A DNA stretch of 64,000 nucleotides from UBA4427 sp046351135. GTDB taxonomy: Bacteria; Myxococcota_A; UBA9160; UBA4427. The notes below the pieces were generated by a model. The model saw nothing but the letters and a program-made list of their open reading frames with translations. It was not told where the DNA came from and searched no databases. The position numbers and the translations under genes were made by a program. The stretch spans positions 124,001-188,000 of the forward strand of contig JAXLZA010000002.1 in NCBI GenBank assembly GCA_046351135.1, read 5' to 3'. Shown here one piece after another: positions 36,603 through 45,512 of this stretch; the first letter of the stretch is position 1; the number at the start of each line of letters is the position of its first letter.

Positions 36603-37746
36603 CGCGCTCGTCGTCGGGGCGGGGCCGGCCGGTCTCGCGACCGCGATCGGCCTCGCGCGCCGCGGTGCCCGCGCGGTCGTCCTGGAGCACCGTCGTCCGC
36701 CCCTCGACAAGGCCTGCGGCGAGGGAATCATGCCCGGCGGTGTGCGCCTGCTGGCCGAGCTCGGCGTCGACCTCGCGCGCCTCGGCGGTGCGCCGATGCG
36801 CGGCATCCGTTTTCTCGACGGCGAGCGCGTGCTCGAGGGCGAGTTCGCGACGGGGCCGGGGCTGGGCGTCCGACGAACGGCGCTCTCGGCGGCGCTCGTC
36901 GAGGCGGCGATCCGGGCCGGCGTCGAGCTCCGCTTCGGCTGCAGCTTGAAGCGCTGGCGCGTCGAGCCGGGCGGAGAGGCCGACCGGGTCCGCGCGATGA
37001 CCTCCGTCGGCGAGCTGCGGGCGCGGGTGCTCGTCGGGGCCGACGGGCTCGGCAGTCGCATCCGCGCGAAGGCCGGACTCGCGTCGGGGGCCGCCGCGAC
37101 GCCGGGCGCGGAAGGGCGCTGGGGGCTGCGGCGACACTACCGGGTGGCGCCGTGGACCGATCGCGTGGAGGTCCACTGGGGCGACGGCATCGAGGCCTAC
37201 GTCACGCCGGTCGACCGGGACGAGGTCGGGGTCGCGTTCCTCTCGCGGGGGTTGGGCGGGCGCGGGGCGGGCGATCGACGATCGGTCGGTGATCCCGGGG
37301 CGCTGGTCTCGCGATTCCCCGCGCTCGCCGCGCGGCTCGCCGGCGCGGAGACGACGAGCCGGGTGCGCGGAGCGGGCCCGTTCTGGCAGTCGACCCGCGC
37401 GCGCACGGCGCCCGGCATCGCCCTCGTCGGCGACGCCGCCGGCTACACCGACGCCGTGACCGGCGAAGGGATCACCCTCGCCCTGCGCTGCGCCGACGCC
37501 CTCGCCGGGATCGTCGCCGCCGGCGCCCCCCTCGAGCGCTACGAGGCCGAGTGGCGGCGGCTCTCCCGCACCCACCGCCGCTTCGCCGCGCTGCTCGGCT
37601 TCGGCGTCGCGCATCCGGTCCTGCGGCGGGTGGCCTTCGCGGCGCTCGAGCGGGTGCCCGGCGCGTTCGAGGGGCTGCTGCGCCTCGCGGCCGAAGAGCG
37701 AACGCCGAGGGAGTCGCGATGGGTCGCCTCGCATCGCTCGGCCTGA
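36589..37746 (+). CDS. FAD-dependent oxidoreductase, geranylgeranyl-reductase-like
   Basis: A 385-residue flavoprotein of the geranylgeranyl reductase/p-hydroxybenzoate hydroxylase type. The dinucleotide-binding motif is ALVVGAGPAGLATAIGLARRGARAVVLE, with the CGEGIMPGG loop close behind, LVGADGLGSRIR (GD/DG motif) and IALVGDAAGYTDAVTGEGI near the flavin. The GTG start lies inside the ligase gene end. In the operon it likely hydroxylates, oxidises or reduces the polyketide-derived ring or chain, as similar genes do beside bacterial type III synthases. Its stop overlaps the exporter start by 28 bases. Exact reaction unknown. Confidence 0.9.
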   Translation: MSGIDALVVGAGPAGLATAIGLARRGARAVVLEHRRPPLDKACGEGIMPGGVRLLAELGVDLARLGGAPMRGIRFLDGERVLEGEFATGPGLGVRRTALSAALVEAAIRAGVELRFGCSLKRWRVEPGGEADRVRAMTSVGELRARVLVGADGLGSRIRAKAGLASGAAATPGAEGRWGLRRHYRVAPWTDRVEVHWGDGIEAYVTPVDRDEVGVAFLSRGLGGRGAGDRRSVGDPGALVSRFPALAARLAGAETTSRVRGAGPFWQSTRARTAPGIALVGDAAGYTDAVTGEGITLALRCADALAGIVAAGAPLERYEAEWRRLSRTHRRFAALLGFGVAHPVLRRVAFAALERVPGAFEGLLRLAAEERTPRESRWVASHRSA

Positions 37747-40124
37747 GGCGGCCGGCGCCCGTCCTCGCGGTGGCGGCGCTCGTCGCGCTCGTGCTCGGCG
37801 TCGGCAGCCTGCGCGTCGGGACGGACACGGGCTACCGAGCGTTCCTCGGCGCCGGGCATCCCTCGGTCGTGGCCCTCGAGCGGGCGGCGGCGCGCTTCGG
37901 CGGCGGGGTGCCCTTCGCGATCGTGTATCGCTGCGCGGGGGAGGCGCCGTGTGCATCGGTCTTCGACGCGGAGGCCCTCGCGATGGCCCACGCCCTGGCG
38001 ACGCGGATCGCGGCGCTTCCCGGCGTCGCGCGGGTCGAGAGCCCGGCGACGAGCGCGCTGCTCGTGCCCGAGTGGCTCGAGCTGCCGCGGGCGCGGCGGA
38101 TCGCGCCCGACGGCATTCCGGCGGAGGACGTCGCCGAGCTCGCGCGGCGCGCGCAGGCGGATCCGGTCTGGTCCGGGCAGATCGTGTCGGCGGATGGAGG
38201 GCAGGGCGCGATCGTCGTCCAGCTCGCCGACAGCGCGGGCGCGACGGCGGAGGCGGTCGTCGACGCGACGCGGGCCGCGCTCGGCGAGTGGGAGGCGAAG
38301 GGCTACCGCTTCGCCCTCGTCGGCGGACCCGTCGAGTTCGTCGTCGCGGGGCGGGATCTCGATCGCCAGGTCCAGCGCCTCGTGCCCGTCATCGTGGCCT
38401 TCGTGGGCGGCCTCCTGCTGCTCGCGTTCCGGCGGATCGCGCCCTCCGTCGTCGTCCTGCTGACGGCGGGGCTCGCGCTCCTCTGCACCGTCGGCCTCCA
38501 GGGCTGGCTCGGCTGGCCGCGCACGAGCTTCTTCCAGGTCCTGCCCCCGCTCATGCTGACGATCGGCGTCTGTTATGGCATCCACGTCGTCTCGAGCTAT
38601 GCGGAGGCCCTCGCCGCGCGCTCCGCAGCGGCCGGTGATCCCCGAGCCGTCGGCGAGCCCGGGGTCGCCGAGCGCGGGCGCCTGGTCGCGTCGACCCTCG
38701 AGGAGGTCGCGCGCCCGGCCTTCTATACGGCGCTGACGACCGCCGCCGGCTTCGCCTCGTTCTTCGGCAGCGGCCTCGAGAGCCTGGTGCGCTTCGGGGC
38801 GATCGCCGCCTTCGGGGTGATGGCGGCGTTCGCGGCCACCTTCCTGCTGCTGCCGATCGCCCTCGTCCGCATGCCCGCGCACTGGATCGGGGAGGCGGCC
38901 TCCCACGACGGCTGGGCCCGCCTCGTCGACCGCGTCGCCCGCCTCGTCGCGCGCCGCCGCGGCGCGATCCTGCTCGGCACCGCCGCCGCGACGGCGATCG
39001 GCCTGCTCGGCATCGGCCGCCTCTCGATCGACGCGCGCTTCGAGGAGGTCTACGGGGAGGACAGCCAGGTCGTGCGCTGGGCGCGCGAGGCCGCGGGGCT
39101 CCGTGGCGGCGACACCCTCGAGGTCGTGCTCGAGCTGCCGTCCGGGGTCGCCCCGACCTCGCTCGAGGCCCTGCGCGCCGTCGACGGCGTCGAGCGCCTC
39201 GAAGCCCTCGACGGCATCGCCCGCCCGCTCTCGCTCCTGACCCCGATCCGCGCGCTCAACGCGCTCGTCCACCGCACGCCGCTCGACTTCTCGGAGGACG
39301 ACGACCGATCGGCGACGCGCGCGGCGCAGCTGCTGCGGCTGATCCGCGCCGAGGATCCCGCCGCCCTCGAGCCCTTCGTCGCGCTCGCGGACGCGGGCGG
39401 GCGCGCCGCGCTGCGGATCTCGTTCCAGGGCGAGAAGCTGCCGCAGGACGCCCTGCGCGCGCTGGTCGAGCGGGTCGGAAGCGAGGCCCGGGCCGTCGCT
39501 CCGCCGGGGTCGCAGGTCGTCGTGACCGGTCCGCTCGCGATCGTGAGCGGCATGATCGACGAGATCCGCGACACCCAGATCGGGAGCTTCGGCGCGGCGC
39601 TCGCGATGGTGTTCGTGCTCAGCGCGCTGTGTCTGCGGTCGTTCGCCCTGGCGCTCGTGGCGATGATCCCGACGACCCTCCCCGTCGCCATCACGCTGGG
39701 CGCGATGGGCTATCTCGGCATTCCCCTCGACATGGGCACGACGATGGTCGCCTCGGTCCTGCTCGGCCTGGGCGTCGACGAGGCCCTGCACCTCTTGTCC
39801 GGCTACCGGTCGGGGCGGGCCGCCGGCCTCCCGCGCGAGCGCGCCATGGATGCGGCGCTGCGGGCCGTCGGGCGGGCGCTCTTCACGACCGCCGGGGCCC
39901 TGGCCGCAGGGTTCCTGGTCCTGTTCTTCGTGCCATGGAAGAGCCTGTCGAGCTTCGGGCTCGTGACGGGGGTGGCGATCGGGGCCTCGCTGGCCGCCGA
40001 TCTGCTGATCCTGCCCGCCGTGATGGGCAGCCGGTCGGCCGGGGACCCGCGCGGCGGAACGCCGCCGGAGGTGGTAAAACCCGGGGAGCCTGGTGGCGGG
40101 GTCGTGCCCTCCCGCACCGCATGA
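37719..40124 (+). CDS. MMPL/RND-family lipid exporter-like protein
   Basis: An 801-residue inner-membrane transporter of the MMPL/RND superfamily with two repeats. Each repeat has one helix, a large periplasmic loop (about residues 35-205 and 435-600) and five helices. Motifs are LPPLMLTIGVCYGIHVVSSYAEAL in the first half and MVASVLLGLGVDEALHLLSGYR in the second, the GxD/GxC-type proton-relay helix of MMPL proteins. ARPAFYTALTTAAGFASFF and LFTTAGALAAGFLVLFF complete the pair. The ATG at 37719 has a GAGGGAG upstream. It is co-transcribed with the type III PKS genes and probably exports or flips their lipid product; MMPL relatives export mycobacterial polyketide lipids. Confidence 0.88.
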   Translation: MGRLASLGLRRPAPVLAVAALVALVLGVGSLRVGTDTGYRAFLGAGHPSVVALERAAARFGGGVPFAIVYRCAGEAPCASVFDAEALAMAHALATRIAALPGVARVESPATSALLVPEWLELPRARRIAPDGIPAEDVAELARRAQADPVWSGQIVSADGGQGAIVVQLADSAGATAEAVVDATRAALGEWEAKGYRFALVGGPVEFVVAGRDLDRQVQRLVPVIVAFVGGLLLLAFRRIAPSVVVLLTAGLALLCTVGLQGWLGWPRTSFFQVLPPLMLTIGVCYGIHVVSSYAEALAARSAAAGDPRAVGEPGVAERGRLVASTLEEVARPAFYTALTTAAGFASFFGSGLESLVRFGAIAAFGVMAAFAATFLLLPIALVRMPAHWIGEAASHDGWARLVDRVARLVARRRGAILLGTAAATAIGLLGIGRLSIDARFEEVYGEDSQVVRWAREAAGLRGGDTLEVVLELPSGVAPTSLEALRAVDGVERLEALDGIARPLSLLTPIRALNALVHRTPLDFSEDDDRSATRAAQLLRLIRAEDPAALEPFVALADAGGRAALRISFQGEKLPQDALRALVERVGSEARAVAPPGSQVVVTGPLAIVSGMIDEIRDTQIGSFGAALAMVFVLSALCLRSFALALVAMIPTTLPVAITLGAMGYLGIPLDMGTTMVASVLLGLGVDEALHLLSGYRSGRAAGLPRERAMDAALRAVGRALFTTAGALAAGFLVLFFVPWKSLSSFGLVTGVAIGASLAADLLILPAVMGSRSAGDPRGGTPPEVVKPGEPGGGVVPSRTA

Positions 40125-40137
40125 TTCCGGGAGTCCC

Positions 40138-43100
40138 TTGTCCACCTCCGGTCCGATCCGCCCGGAGCCGGTCGACGCCGGCCCGCGCGCCCCCGCGTTC
40201 GTCGATTTCTTCATCGACCGCCCGATCTTCGCCGGCGTGATCGCCATCCTCATCACGATGGCGGGGCTGATCTCCGCCCCGCTGCTCCCGGTCTCGCAGT
40301 TCCCGCCGATCGCGCCGCCCTCGGTCTACGTCTCGGCGAACTACTCGGGCGCGAGCGCCGACGTGGTCGAGCGGACGGTGACCCTGCCGATCGAGGAGCA
40401 GGTCAACGGGGCCGAGAACATGCTCTACATGTCCTCGGTCAGCGCGAATGACGGCCAGATGACCCTGACCGTCACCTTCGCCCTCGGCACCAACGCCGAC
40501 ATCGCCACGGTCAACGTCGACAACCGCGTCAAGAACGCCGAGCCGCGTCTGCCCGAGGAGGTCCGGCGCTTCGGCGTCACCGCGCGCAAGCAGGCGCCCG
40601 ACCTCACGATGGTCGTGAACCTCTTCTCCCCCGACGGCTCCCGGGACACCCTCTACCTCTCGAACTACGCCCTCATCAACGTCATCGACGCGCTCAAGCG
40701 CGTCCCGGGAGTCGGCGAGATCTCGCTGCCGGGCGAGCGGCGTTATGCGATGCGGATCTGGCTCGATCCGCAGAAGCTCGCGAAGCTCGGGCTGACCTCG
40801 GGCGACGTCGTCGAGGCGGTGCGCGAGCAGAACAAGCAGGTCGCGGCGGGGCGCACGGGAGCCGCGCCCGCGCCGGCGGGACAGCAGGTCGAGCTGCCGC
40901 TGCGCACGAAGGGCCGCCTCGAGTCGGTCGCCGAGTTCGAGGCGATCGTGGTCCGCGCCGAGCCCGACGGCTCGCTGCTGCGGCTGCGGGACGTCGCGCG
41001 GGTCGAGCTCGGCGCCCAGAACTACAACGGCTTCACCCGCCTGACCGGCCAGCCCGCGATGGCCCTCGGCGTCTTCCAGGTCCCGGACGCGAACGCCCTC
41101 GACGTCTCGCGCAACGTCCGCGCGGAGCTCGCGCGGCTGGCCGAGCGCTTCCCGCCGGGCGTCGACTGGCGCGTCCGCTACGACCCGACGCAGTTCGTCT
41201 CGGAGTCGATCGGCGAGGTCGTGCAGACGCTGCTCTCGGCGGTGGTCCTCGTCTTCCTCGTCGTCTGGATCTTCCTGCAGGACTGGCGGACGACGCTGAT
41301 CCCGACCATCACGATCCCGGTCTCGCTGATCGGGACGCTCGCCGTGCTGAACGCGATCGGGCTCTCGATCAACTCGATCACGCTCTTCGCCCTCGTGCTG
41401 GCGATCGGCCTCGTCGTCGACGACGCGATCGTCGTCGTCGAGAACGTGGCGCGGCTGATCGGGCGGGGCATGCCGCGCCGGGAGGCGGTGCGCCGCTCGA
41501 TGGGCGAGGTCACGAGCGCGATCGTGGCGTCGACGCTGGTGCTGGGCGCGGTCTTCGTCCCCGTCGCGTTCCTGCCCGGGACGACCGGTCTGCTCCTGCG
41601 CCAGTTCGGCCTCGCGGTGACGAGCGCCGTCCTGATCTCGCTCGTCAACGCGCTGACCCTGTCACCCGCCCTCTGCGCGCTCTTGATGCGGGCCGAGGGT
41701 GCCCATCGCGGTCGCTTCGCCGCGGGCTTCGATCGCGGCTTCGGGCGCCTGATGAACCGCTACGACGGCACCGTGCGCTGGCTGCTGCCGCGGCCGCGCA
41801 TCGTGATCGCGACCTTCGTCGTGCTCGCCCTCGCGACGGCGATGCTCTTCCGGATGGTGCCGTCGGGCTTCCTGCCCGACGAGGACCAGGGCTATTTCAT
41901 GATCAGCTACCAGCTCCCGGACGGCGCGGCGCTCGGGCGCTCGGAGGCCGTCGCGACGGAGATCGAGGCCGTCCTCCACGACACGCCGGGCATCGTCGGC
42001 TGGAACCTCTTCGGCGCCTACGACGTGCTGACGAACACCTCGCCCTCGAACGTCGGCTCGTTCTTCGTGACCCTCGCGCCCTGGTCCGAGCGCGGCGGAC
42101 GCGACCAGTCGCTGCAGGCGATCATGGGCAAGGTCCAGCCGCGGGTCGCGACGATCCCCGAGGCGATGGTCCGCGTCCTGAGCCCGGCGCCGGTGCGCGG
42201 GCTCTCCCGGACGGGCGGCTTCGAGTTCCAGCTCGAGGATCGCTCGGGGGGCAGCGTCGAGTCCCTCGCGGCGATGGCGCAGACGCTGATCGAGAAGAGC
42301 CGCTCGCGGCCCGAGCTCGCCGGGCTCTTCACGACCTTCCGCTCCGCGACGCCCCAGATCTTCGTCGACCTCGACCGTGCCAAGGCGAAGGCGCTGGGCG
42401 TCCGCGTCGACGACGTCTTCGAGACGCTCCAGACCTTCATGGGCGGCCTCTACGTCAACGACTTCGACCGCTTCGGCCGGCCGTTCCGGGTCTACACCCA
42501 GGCCGAGAGCGATCTGCGCGCTTCGCCCGAGGACGTCGAGCGGCTCTGGGTTCGCTCGGAGCGGGGCGAGATGGTGCCCATCTCGACGCTGGTCTCGCTC
42601 TCGCGGATCGCGGGGCCCCGGGACATCCCGCATTACAACGTCTACCGGACGGCGACGATCCGCGGCCAGGCGGCCCCCGGCTACAGCTCGGGGGAGGCCC
42701 TCGACGCGATGGAGGAGCTCGCCGGCGAGGTCCTCCCGAACACGATGGCCTTCGAGTGGACGGGCACCGCCTATCAGGAGCGACAGGTCGGGCGCGAGTC
42801 CCAGATCGTGCTCGCCCTGTCGCTGATGGTCGTGTTCCTCTTCCTCGCGGCCCAGTTCGAGAGCTGGAGCCTGCCGCTCGTGATCCTGCTGGCGGTGCCG
42901 CTCGCGTTCCTGGGCGCGCTCGGGGCCCAGATGTTGCGCGGGATGGGCAACGATCTCTTCGGCCAGATCGGGCTCGTCACGCTGATCGGCCTCGCCAGCA
43001 AGAACTCGATCCTGATCGTCGAGTTCGCGAAGCGGCGCCACGCCGAGGGCGCGAGCCTCGTCGACGCGGCGCGGGAGGCGGCGGAGACGCGCTTCCGGCC

Positions 43101-43341
43101 GGTCGTGATGACGGCGCTCGCGTTCGTGCTCGGGGTGCTCCCGCTGCTCGTCTCGACCGGTGCCGGCTCGGCGGCGCGTCGCTCGCTCGGCACCGCGGTC
43201 TTCGGCGGCATGCTCGTCGCGACGGCGCTGACGCTGGCGCTCGTGCCCGCGCTCTTCGTGATCGTGCAGGGCGGGGCGGAGCGATTGCGGCGACGGCTGC
43301 GGCGGGGCGGTGCGGATGGAATGGAAGGAGCAGGCGGATGA
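40138..43341 (+). CDS. Multidrug efflux RND permease, HAE1 family
   Basis: A 1,067-residue AcrB-type inner-membrane proton-driven pump with twelve predicted helices and two large periplasmic domains. The N-terminus FVDFFIDRPIFAGVIAI is typical of the family, as are the proton-relay helix LALVLAIGLVVDDAIVVVENVARL (two Asp) and the C-terminal IGLVTLIGLASKNSILIVEFAKRR. A TTG start at 40138 is chosen because GGGAG lies four bases before it and the conserved leader follows; no ATG is nearby. It begins 14 bases after the MMPL gene. The order permease then adaptor is reversed from the usual one, and no outer-membrane channel gene follows. Confidence 0.9.
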   Translation: MSTSGPIRPEPVDAGPRAPAFVDFFIDRPIFAGVIAILITMAGLISAPLLPVSQFPPIAPPSVYVSANYSGASADVVERTVTLPIEEQVNGAENMLYMSSVSANDGQMTLTVTFALGTNADIATVNVDNRVKNAEPRLPEEVRRFGVTARKQAPDLTMVVNLFSPDGSRDTLYLSNYALINVIDALKRVPGVGEISLPGERRYAMRIWLDPQKLAKLGLTSGDVVEAVREQNKQVAAGRTGAAPAPAGQQVELPLRTKGRLESVAEFEAIVVRAEPDGSLLRLRDVARVELGAQNYNGFTRLTGQPAMALGVFQVPDANALDVSRNVRAELARLAERFPPGVDWRVRYDPTQFVSESIGEVVQTLLSAVVLVFLVVWIFLQDWRTTLIPTITIPVSLIGTLAVLNAIGLSINSITLFALVLAIGLVVDDAIVVVENVARLIGRGMPRREAVRRSMGEVTSAIVASTLVLGAVFVPVAFLPGTTGLLLRQFGLAVTSAVLISLVNALTLSPALCALLMRAEGAHRGRFAAGFDRGFGRLMNRYDGTVRWLLPRPRIVIATFVVLALATAMLFRMVPSGFLPDEDQGYFMISYQLPDGAALGRSEAVATEIEAVLHDTPGIVGWNLFGAYDVLTNTSPSNVGSFFVTLAPWSERGGRDQSLQAIMGKVQPRVATIPEAMVRVLSPAPVRGLSRTGGFEFQLEDRSGGSVESLAAMAQTLIEKSRSRPELAGLFTTFRSATPQIFVDLDRAKAKALGVRVDDVFETLQTFMGGLYVNDFDRFGRPFRVYTQAESDLRASPEDVERLWVRSERGEMVPISTLVSLSRIAGPRDIPHYNVYRTATIRGQAAPGYSSGEALDAMEELAGEVLPNTMAFEWTGTAYQERQVGRESQIVLALSLMVVFLFLAAQFESWSLPLVILLAVPLAFLGALGAQMLRGMGNDLFGQIGLVTLIGLASKNSILIVEFAKRRHAEGASLVDAAREAAETRFRPVVMTALAFVLGVLPLLVSTGAGSAARRSLGTAVFGGMLVATALTLALVPALFVIVQGGAERLRRRLRRGGADGMEGAGG

Positions 43342-44657
43342 GCGCACGACGAAGCTTCGGGAGCAGGCAGGCGATCGGGACCGCGCGCGCGGGCTCGGCT
43401 TCCGTTCTCGCGGCGACGGCCGTCCTTGCGGCGTGTCTCGGCGTCGGCTGTCCCCAGGGCGCTCCGCCGGCGGCGCGAGGGCCGGCGAAGGTCCTGGTCG
43501 AGCCCGCCTCGGTCTCGCCCCTCGCCGATCGGCGCGAGTACGTCGGCAACGTGCGCGCCGTCGATCGCGTCGAGATCCGCGCCCGCGTGCGCGGCTATCT
43601 CGTCGAGCAGCTCTTCGAGGACGGGGCGCGGGTCGCGAAGGGGGCGCTCCTGTTCCGGATCGACCCGGTGCCCTTCGAGGTCGCGCTCGCCGAGGCGAAG
43701 GGCCAGCTCGCCCGGGCCCGCGCCGAGGCCGATCGCGCCGAACGCGATCTCGCCCGGGCGGAGGTCCTGTTCGAGAGCGGCGTGCTCAGCGACGAGCGGA
43801 TCGACGAGCGGCGCACCGCGCGCGAGGAGACCGCCGCCGCCGTCGACGCGGCGCGCGCCGCGGTGAAGGCGGCCGAGCTCGAGCTCTCGTACGCGGCGAT
43901 CCGTGCGCCGGCCGCAGGTCGCGTCGGCCGCGCCCTCGTCGACGTCGGCAACCTCGTCGGCGAGTCGAACCAGGACACGGTCCTCGCCGAGCTCGTCCAG
44001 GAGGATCCCGTCCACGTCTACTTCGCCGCACCCGAGGGCGAGGCGATCCCGCTCCTCGGTCAGGCCCCGAACGCCGGCTCCGGCAGCCCCGCGTCGATCC
44101 CGGTGCAGATCGAGCTCGGCGACGGCACGCGTTATGCGCACGCCGGCGTCGTCGACTACGTCGAGCCGACCGTCGATGCCACGCGCGGGACGCTCTCGCT
44201 GCGTGCGCGGGTCCCGAATCCGGAGGGTGTGCTGCGTCCGGGCCAGTTCGTGCGCGTCCTCGCCGAGTTCCCCGACGCCCCCTCGGCGGTCGTCGTGGCG
44301 CAGCGGGCGGTGCTCGACGAGCAGGGTGGGAGCTTCGTGCTGATCGTCGGTGCGGAGGACAAGATCGAGCGTCGGCCGGTTCGTCCGGGTCGCATGGTCG
44401 AGGGACGGCAGGAGATCCTCGAAGGTCTCGAAGGCGACGAGCGCGTCGTCGTCGACGGCATGCAGGGGGTGCGGCCGGGGGACGTCGTTGCGGTCGTTCC
44501 CGTGGCGGAGGGCGCGGCGGCTGAGGCGACGGGCGTCGCGGAGGGCGGTGCACCGGCGGCTGCGCAGGCCCCGGCGGCTGCGGGCGCGTCGACCGGGCCG
44601 ACCGGTCCGTCCGGCCCGGGCATCCAGCCGGCCGCTTCGGAGAAGCGCGGCGGCTGA
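43338..44657 (+). CDS. RND efflux periplasmic adaptor (membrane fusion) lipoprotein
   Basis: A 439-residue AcrA-type adaptor. The N-terminus has a hydrophobic stretch ending LGVGC, a lipobox-like Cys near residue 38. The order after it is barrel-sandwich half (RVRGYLVEQLFEDGARVAKGALLFRID), an alpha hairpin (about 105-170, heptad Ala/Arg/Glu), the second half (YAAIRAPAAGRVGRALVDVGNLVG), and beta-barrel and proximal domains (GVLRPGQFVRV). An 80-residue Ala/Gly/Pro tail follows. The ATG overlaps the permease stop (ATGA), so the two form the pump pair. Substrate unknown; its position next to the PKS operon suggests but does not prove a shared export role. Confidence 0.92.
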   Translation: MSARRSFGSRQAIGTARAGSASVLAATAVLAACLGVGCPQGAPPAARGPAKVLVEPASVSPLADRREYVGNVRAVDRVEIRARVRGYLVEQLFEDGARVAKGALLFRIDPVPFEVALAEAKGQLARARAEADRAERDLARAEVLFESGVLSDERIDERRTAREETAAAVDAARAAVKAAELELSYAAIRAPAAGRVGRALVDVGNLVGESNQDTVLAELVQEDPVHVYFAAPEGEAIPLLGQAPNAGSGSPASIPVQIELGDGTRYAHAGVVDYVEPTVDATRGTLSLRARVPNPEGVLRPGQFVRVLAEFPDAPSAVVVAQRAVLDEQGGSFVLIVGAEDKIERRPVRPGRMVEGRQEILEGLEGDERVVVDGMQGVRPGDVVAVVPVAEGAAAEATGVAEGGAPAAAQAPAAAGASTGPTGPSGPGIQPAASEKRGG

Positions 44658-44679
44658 AGCTCGTCTCCCGCCCCGCCCT

Positions 44680-45015
44680 TCAGCCCCCCGACGCGACCAG
44701 CACCTTCGCCTCGTGCCCCGCCGCGAGCGACGCGAACGCGTCGGCCAGGCCGTCGAGGCCGATCCCGCGCGCGTGGATCGGGCCGGCGCGGAGGCGGCCG
44801 TCGCGCATCAGGTCCATCGTGATGCGGAACTCGTGGTGGTGATGGGCCGTCGAGTTGTCCAGCACGAGCTCCTTCGTGATGCAGGCGAGGGGATCGAGTC
44901 GGACGCCCGCGTGGCCCACGCCGATCAGCATGAAGGCGCCGCCGGGGCGCGCCTCGGGCTCGGGGACCTCGCGGGCCTCGAGCCGCTCGCGGCCGGTGAT
45001 CAGGACGGCGTGCAC
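44680..45015 (-). pseudogene. Internally deleted zinc-type (MDR) alcohol dehydrogenase remnant
   Basis: A 111-residue open frame that joins the first 20 or so residues of a medium-chain dehydrogenase (VLITGRERLEAREVPEPEARPGG) directly to its last 85 residues (FMLIGVGHAGVRLDPLACITKELVLDNSTAHHHHEF... to AGHEAKVLVASGG). The whole catalytic zinc domain and most of the Rossmann fold, roughly 200 residues, are missing, without loss of frame. A GTG start follows GGAGGT six bases upstream, so it can still be translated. The result cannot be a dehydrogenase. It is probably decaying after an in-frame deletion, unless the fragment has kept a structural role. Confidence 0.7.
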
Positions 45016-45037
45016 GGGGAGACCTCCGCCCGTCAAT

Positions 45038-45424
45038 CTAGTCGGTCGGCGGTGGGGGCGTCAGGCGATCGATGAGGCGGCCGAACGTGAGGGAGAGAGC
45101 CGACGCCGCGATCCCCGTCACGACGGACTCGAACAGGAACGGACCGAAGCGGCCGGCGTGGACGACGGCATCGGCCGCGGTCGTGCCGAGGCCGAGCAGC
45201 AGCGCGACGGTCGCGCGGCGCTCGTTTCGGGCGAGCGCCAGGGCGGCGGAGGTCGCGAGGGCGGCGAGGGCACCGGTCCGGGAGGCGACGAGCCAGTGGG
45301 CCCCGGTCAGCGCGAATGGATTGCCCTGCACCATCGCGAGCAGGCAGGCGGTCGTCGCCTCCGCGAACTGCTCCGCGAACGGCTGGACACGCTTTCGGAT
45401 CCCGTCGCCCGGCCTCGAATCCAT
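45038..45424 (-). CDS. Small membrane protein, unknown function
   Basis: A 128-residue protein with three hydrophobic segments (about residues 24-40, 45-66 and 70-115, the last probably two short helices). An N-terminal amphipathic stretch precedes them, and a proline-rich C-terminus (RLTPPPPTD) follows. Third-position G/C is consistent with coding. No family is recognised. The gene lies 22 bases from the dehydrogenase remnant on the same strand, with transcription from this gene toward the remnant, and may have been its operon partner. Confidence 0.6.
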   Translation of the reverse strand: MDSRPGDGIRKRVQPFAEQFAEATTACLLAMVQGNPFALTGAHWLVASRTGALAALATSAALALARNERRATVALLLGLGTTAADAVVHAGRFGPFLFESVVTGIAASALSLTFGRLIDRLTPPPPTD

Positions 45425-45512
45425 CGCTGGCTCCGCCGCTCGGATGCCGCGCGCGGCGCCGCGGTCACGCGTGCGATCGCGCGCTCGATCCCGCTCCCGG
45501 TCGCGGCCGAGC

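Noticed and set aside
37539..40256. A 905-codon minus-strand frame opposite the MMPL exporter
   Set aside because: Charged low-complexity shadow; the plus strand shows a complete MMPL topology.
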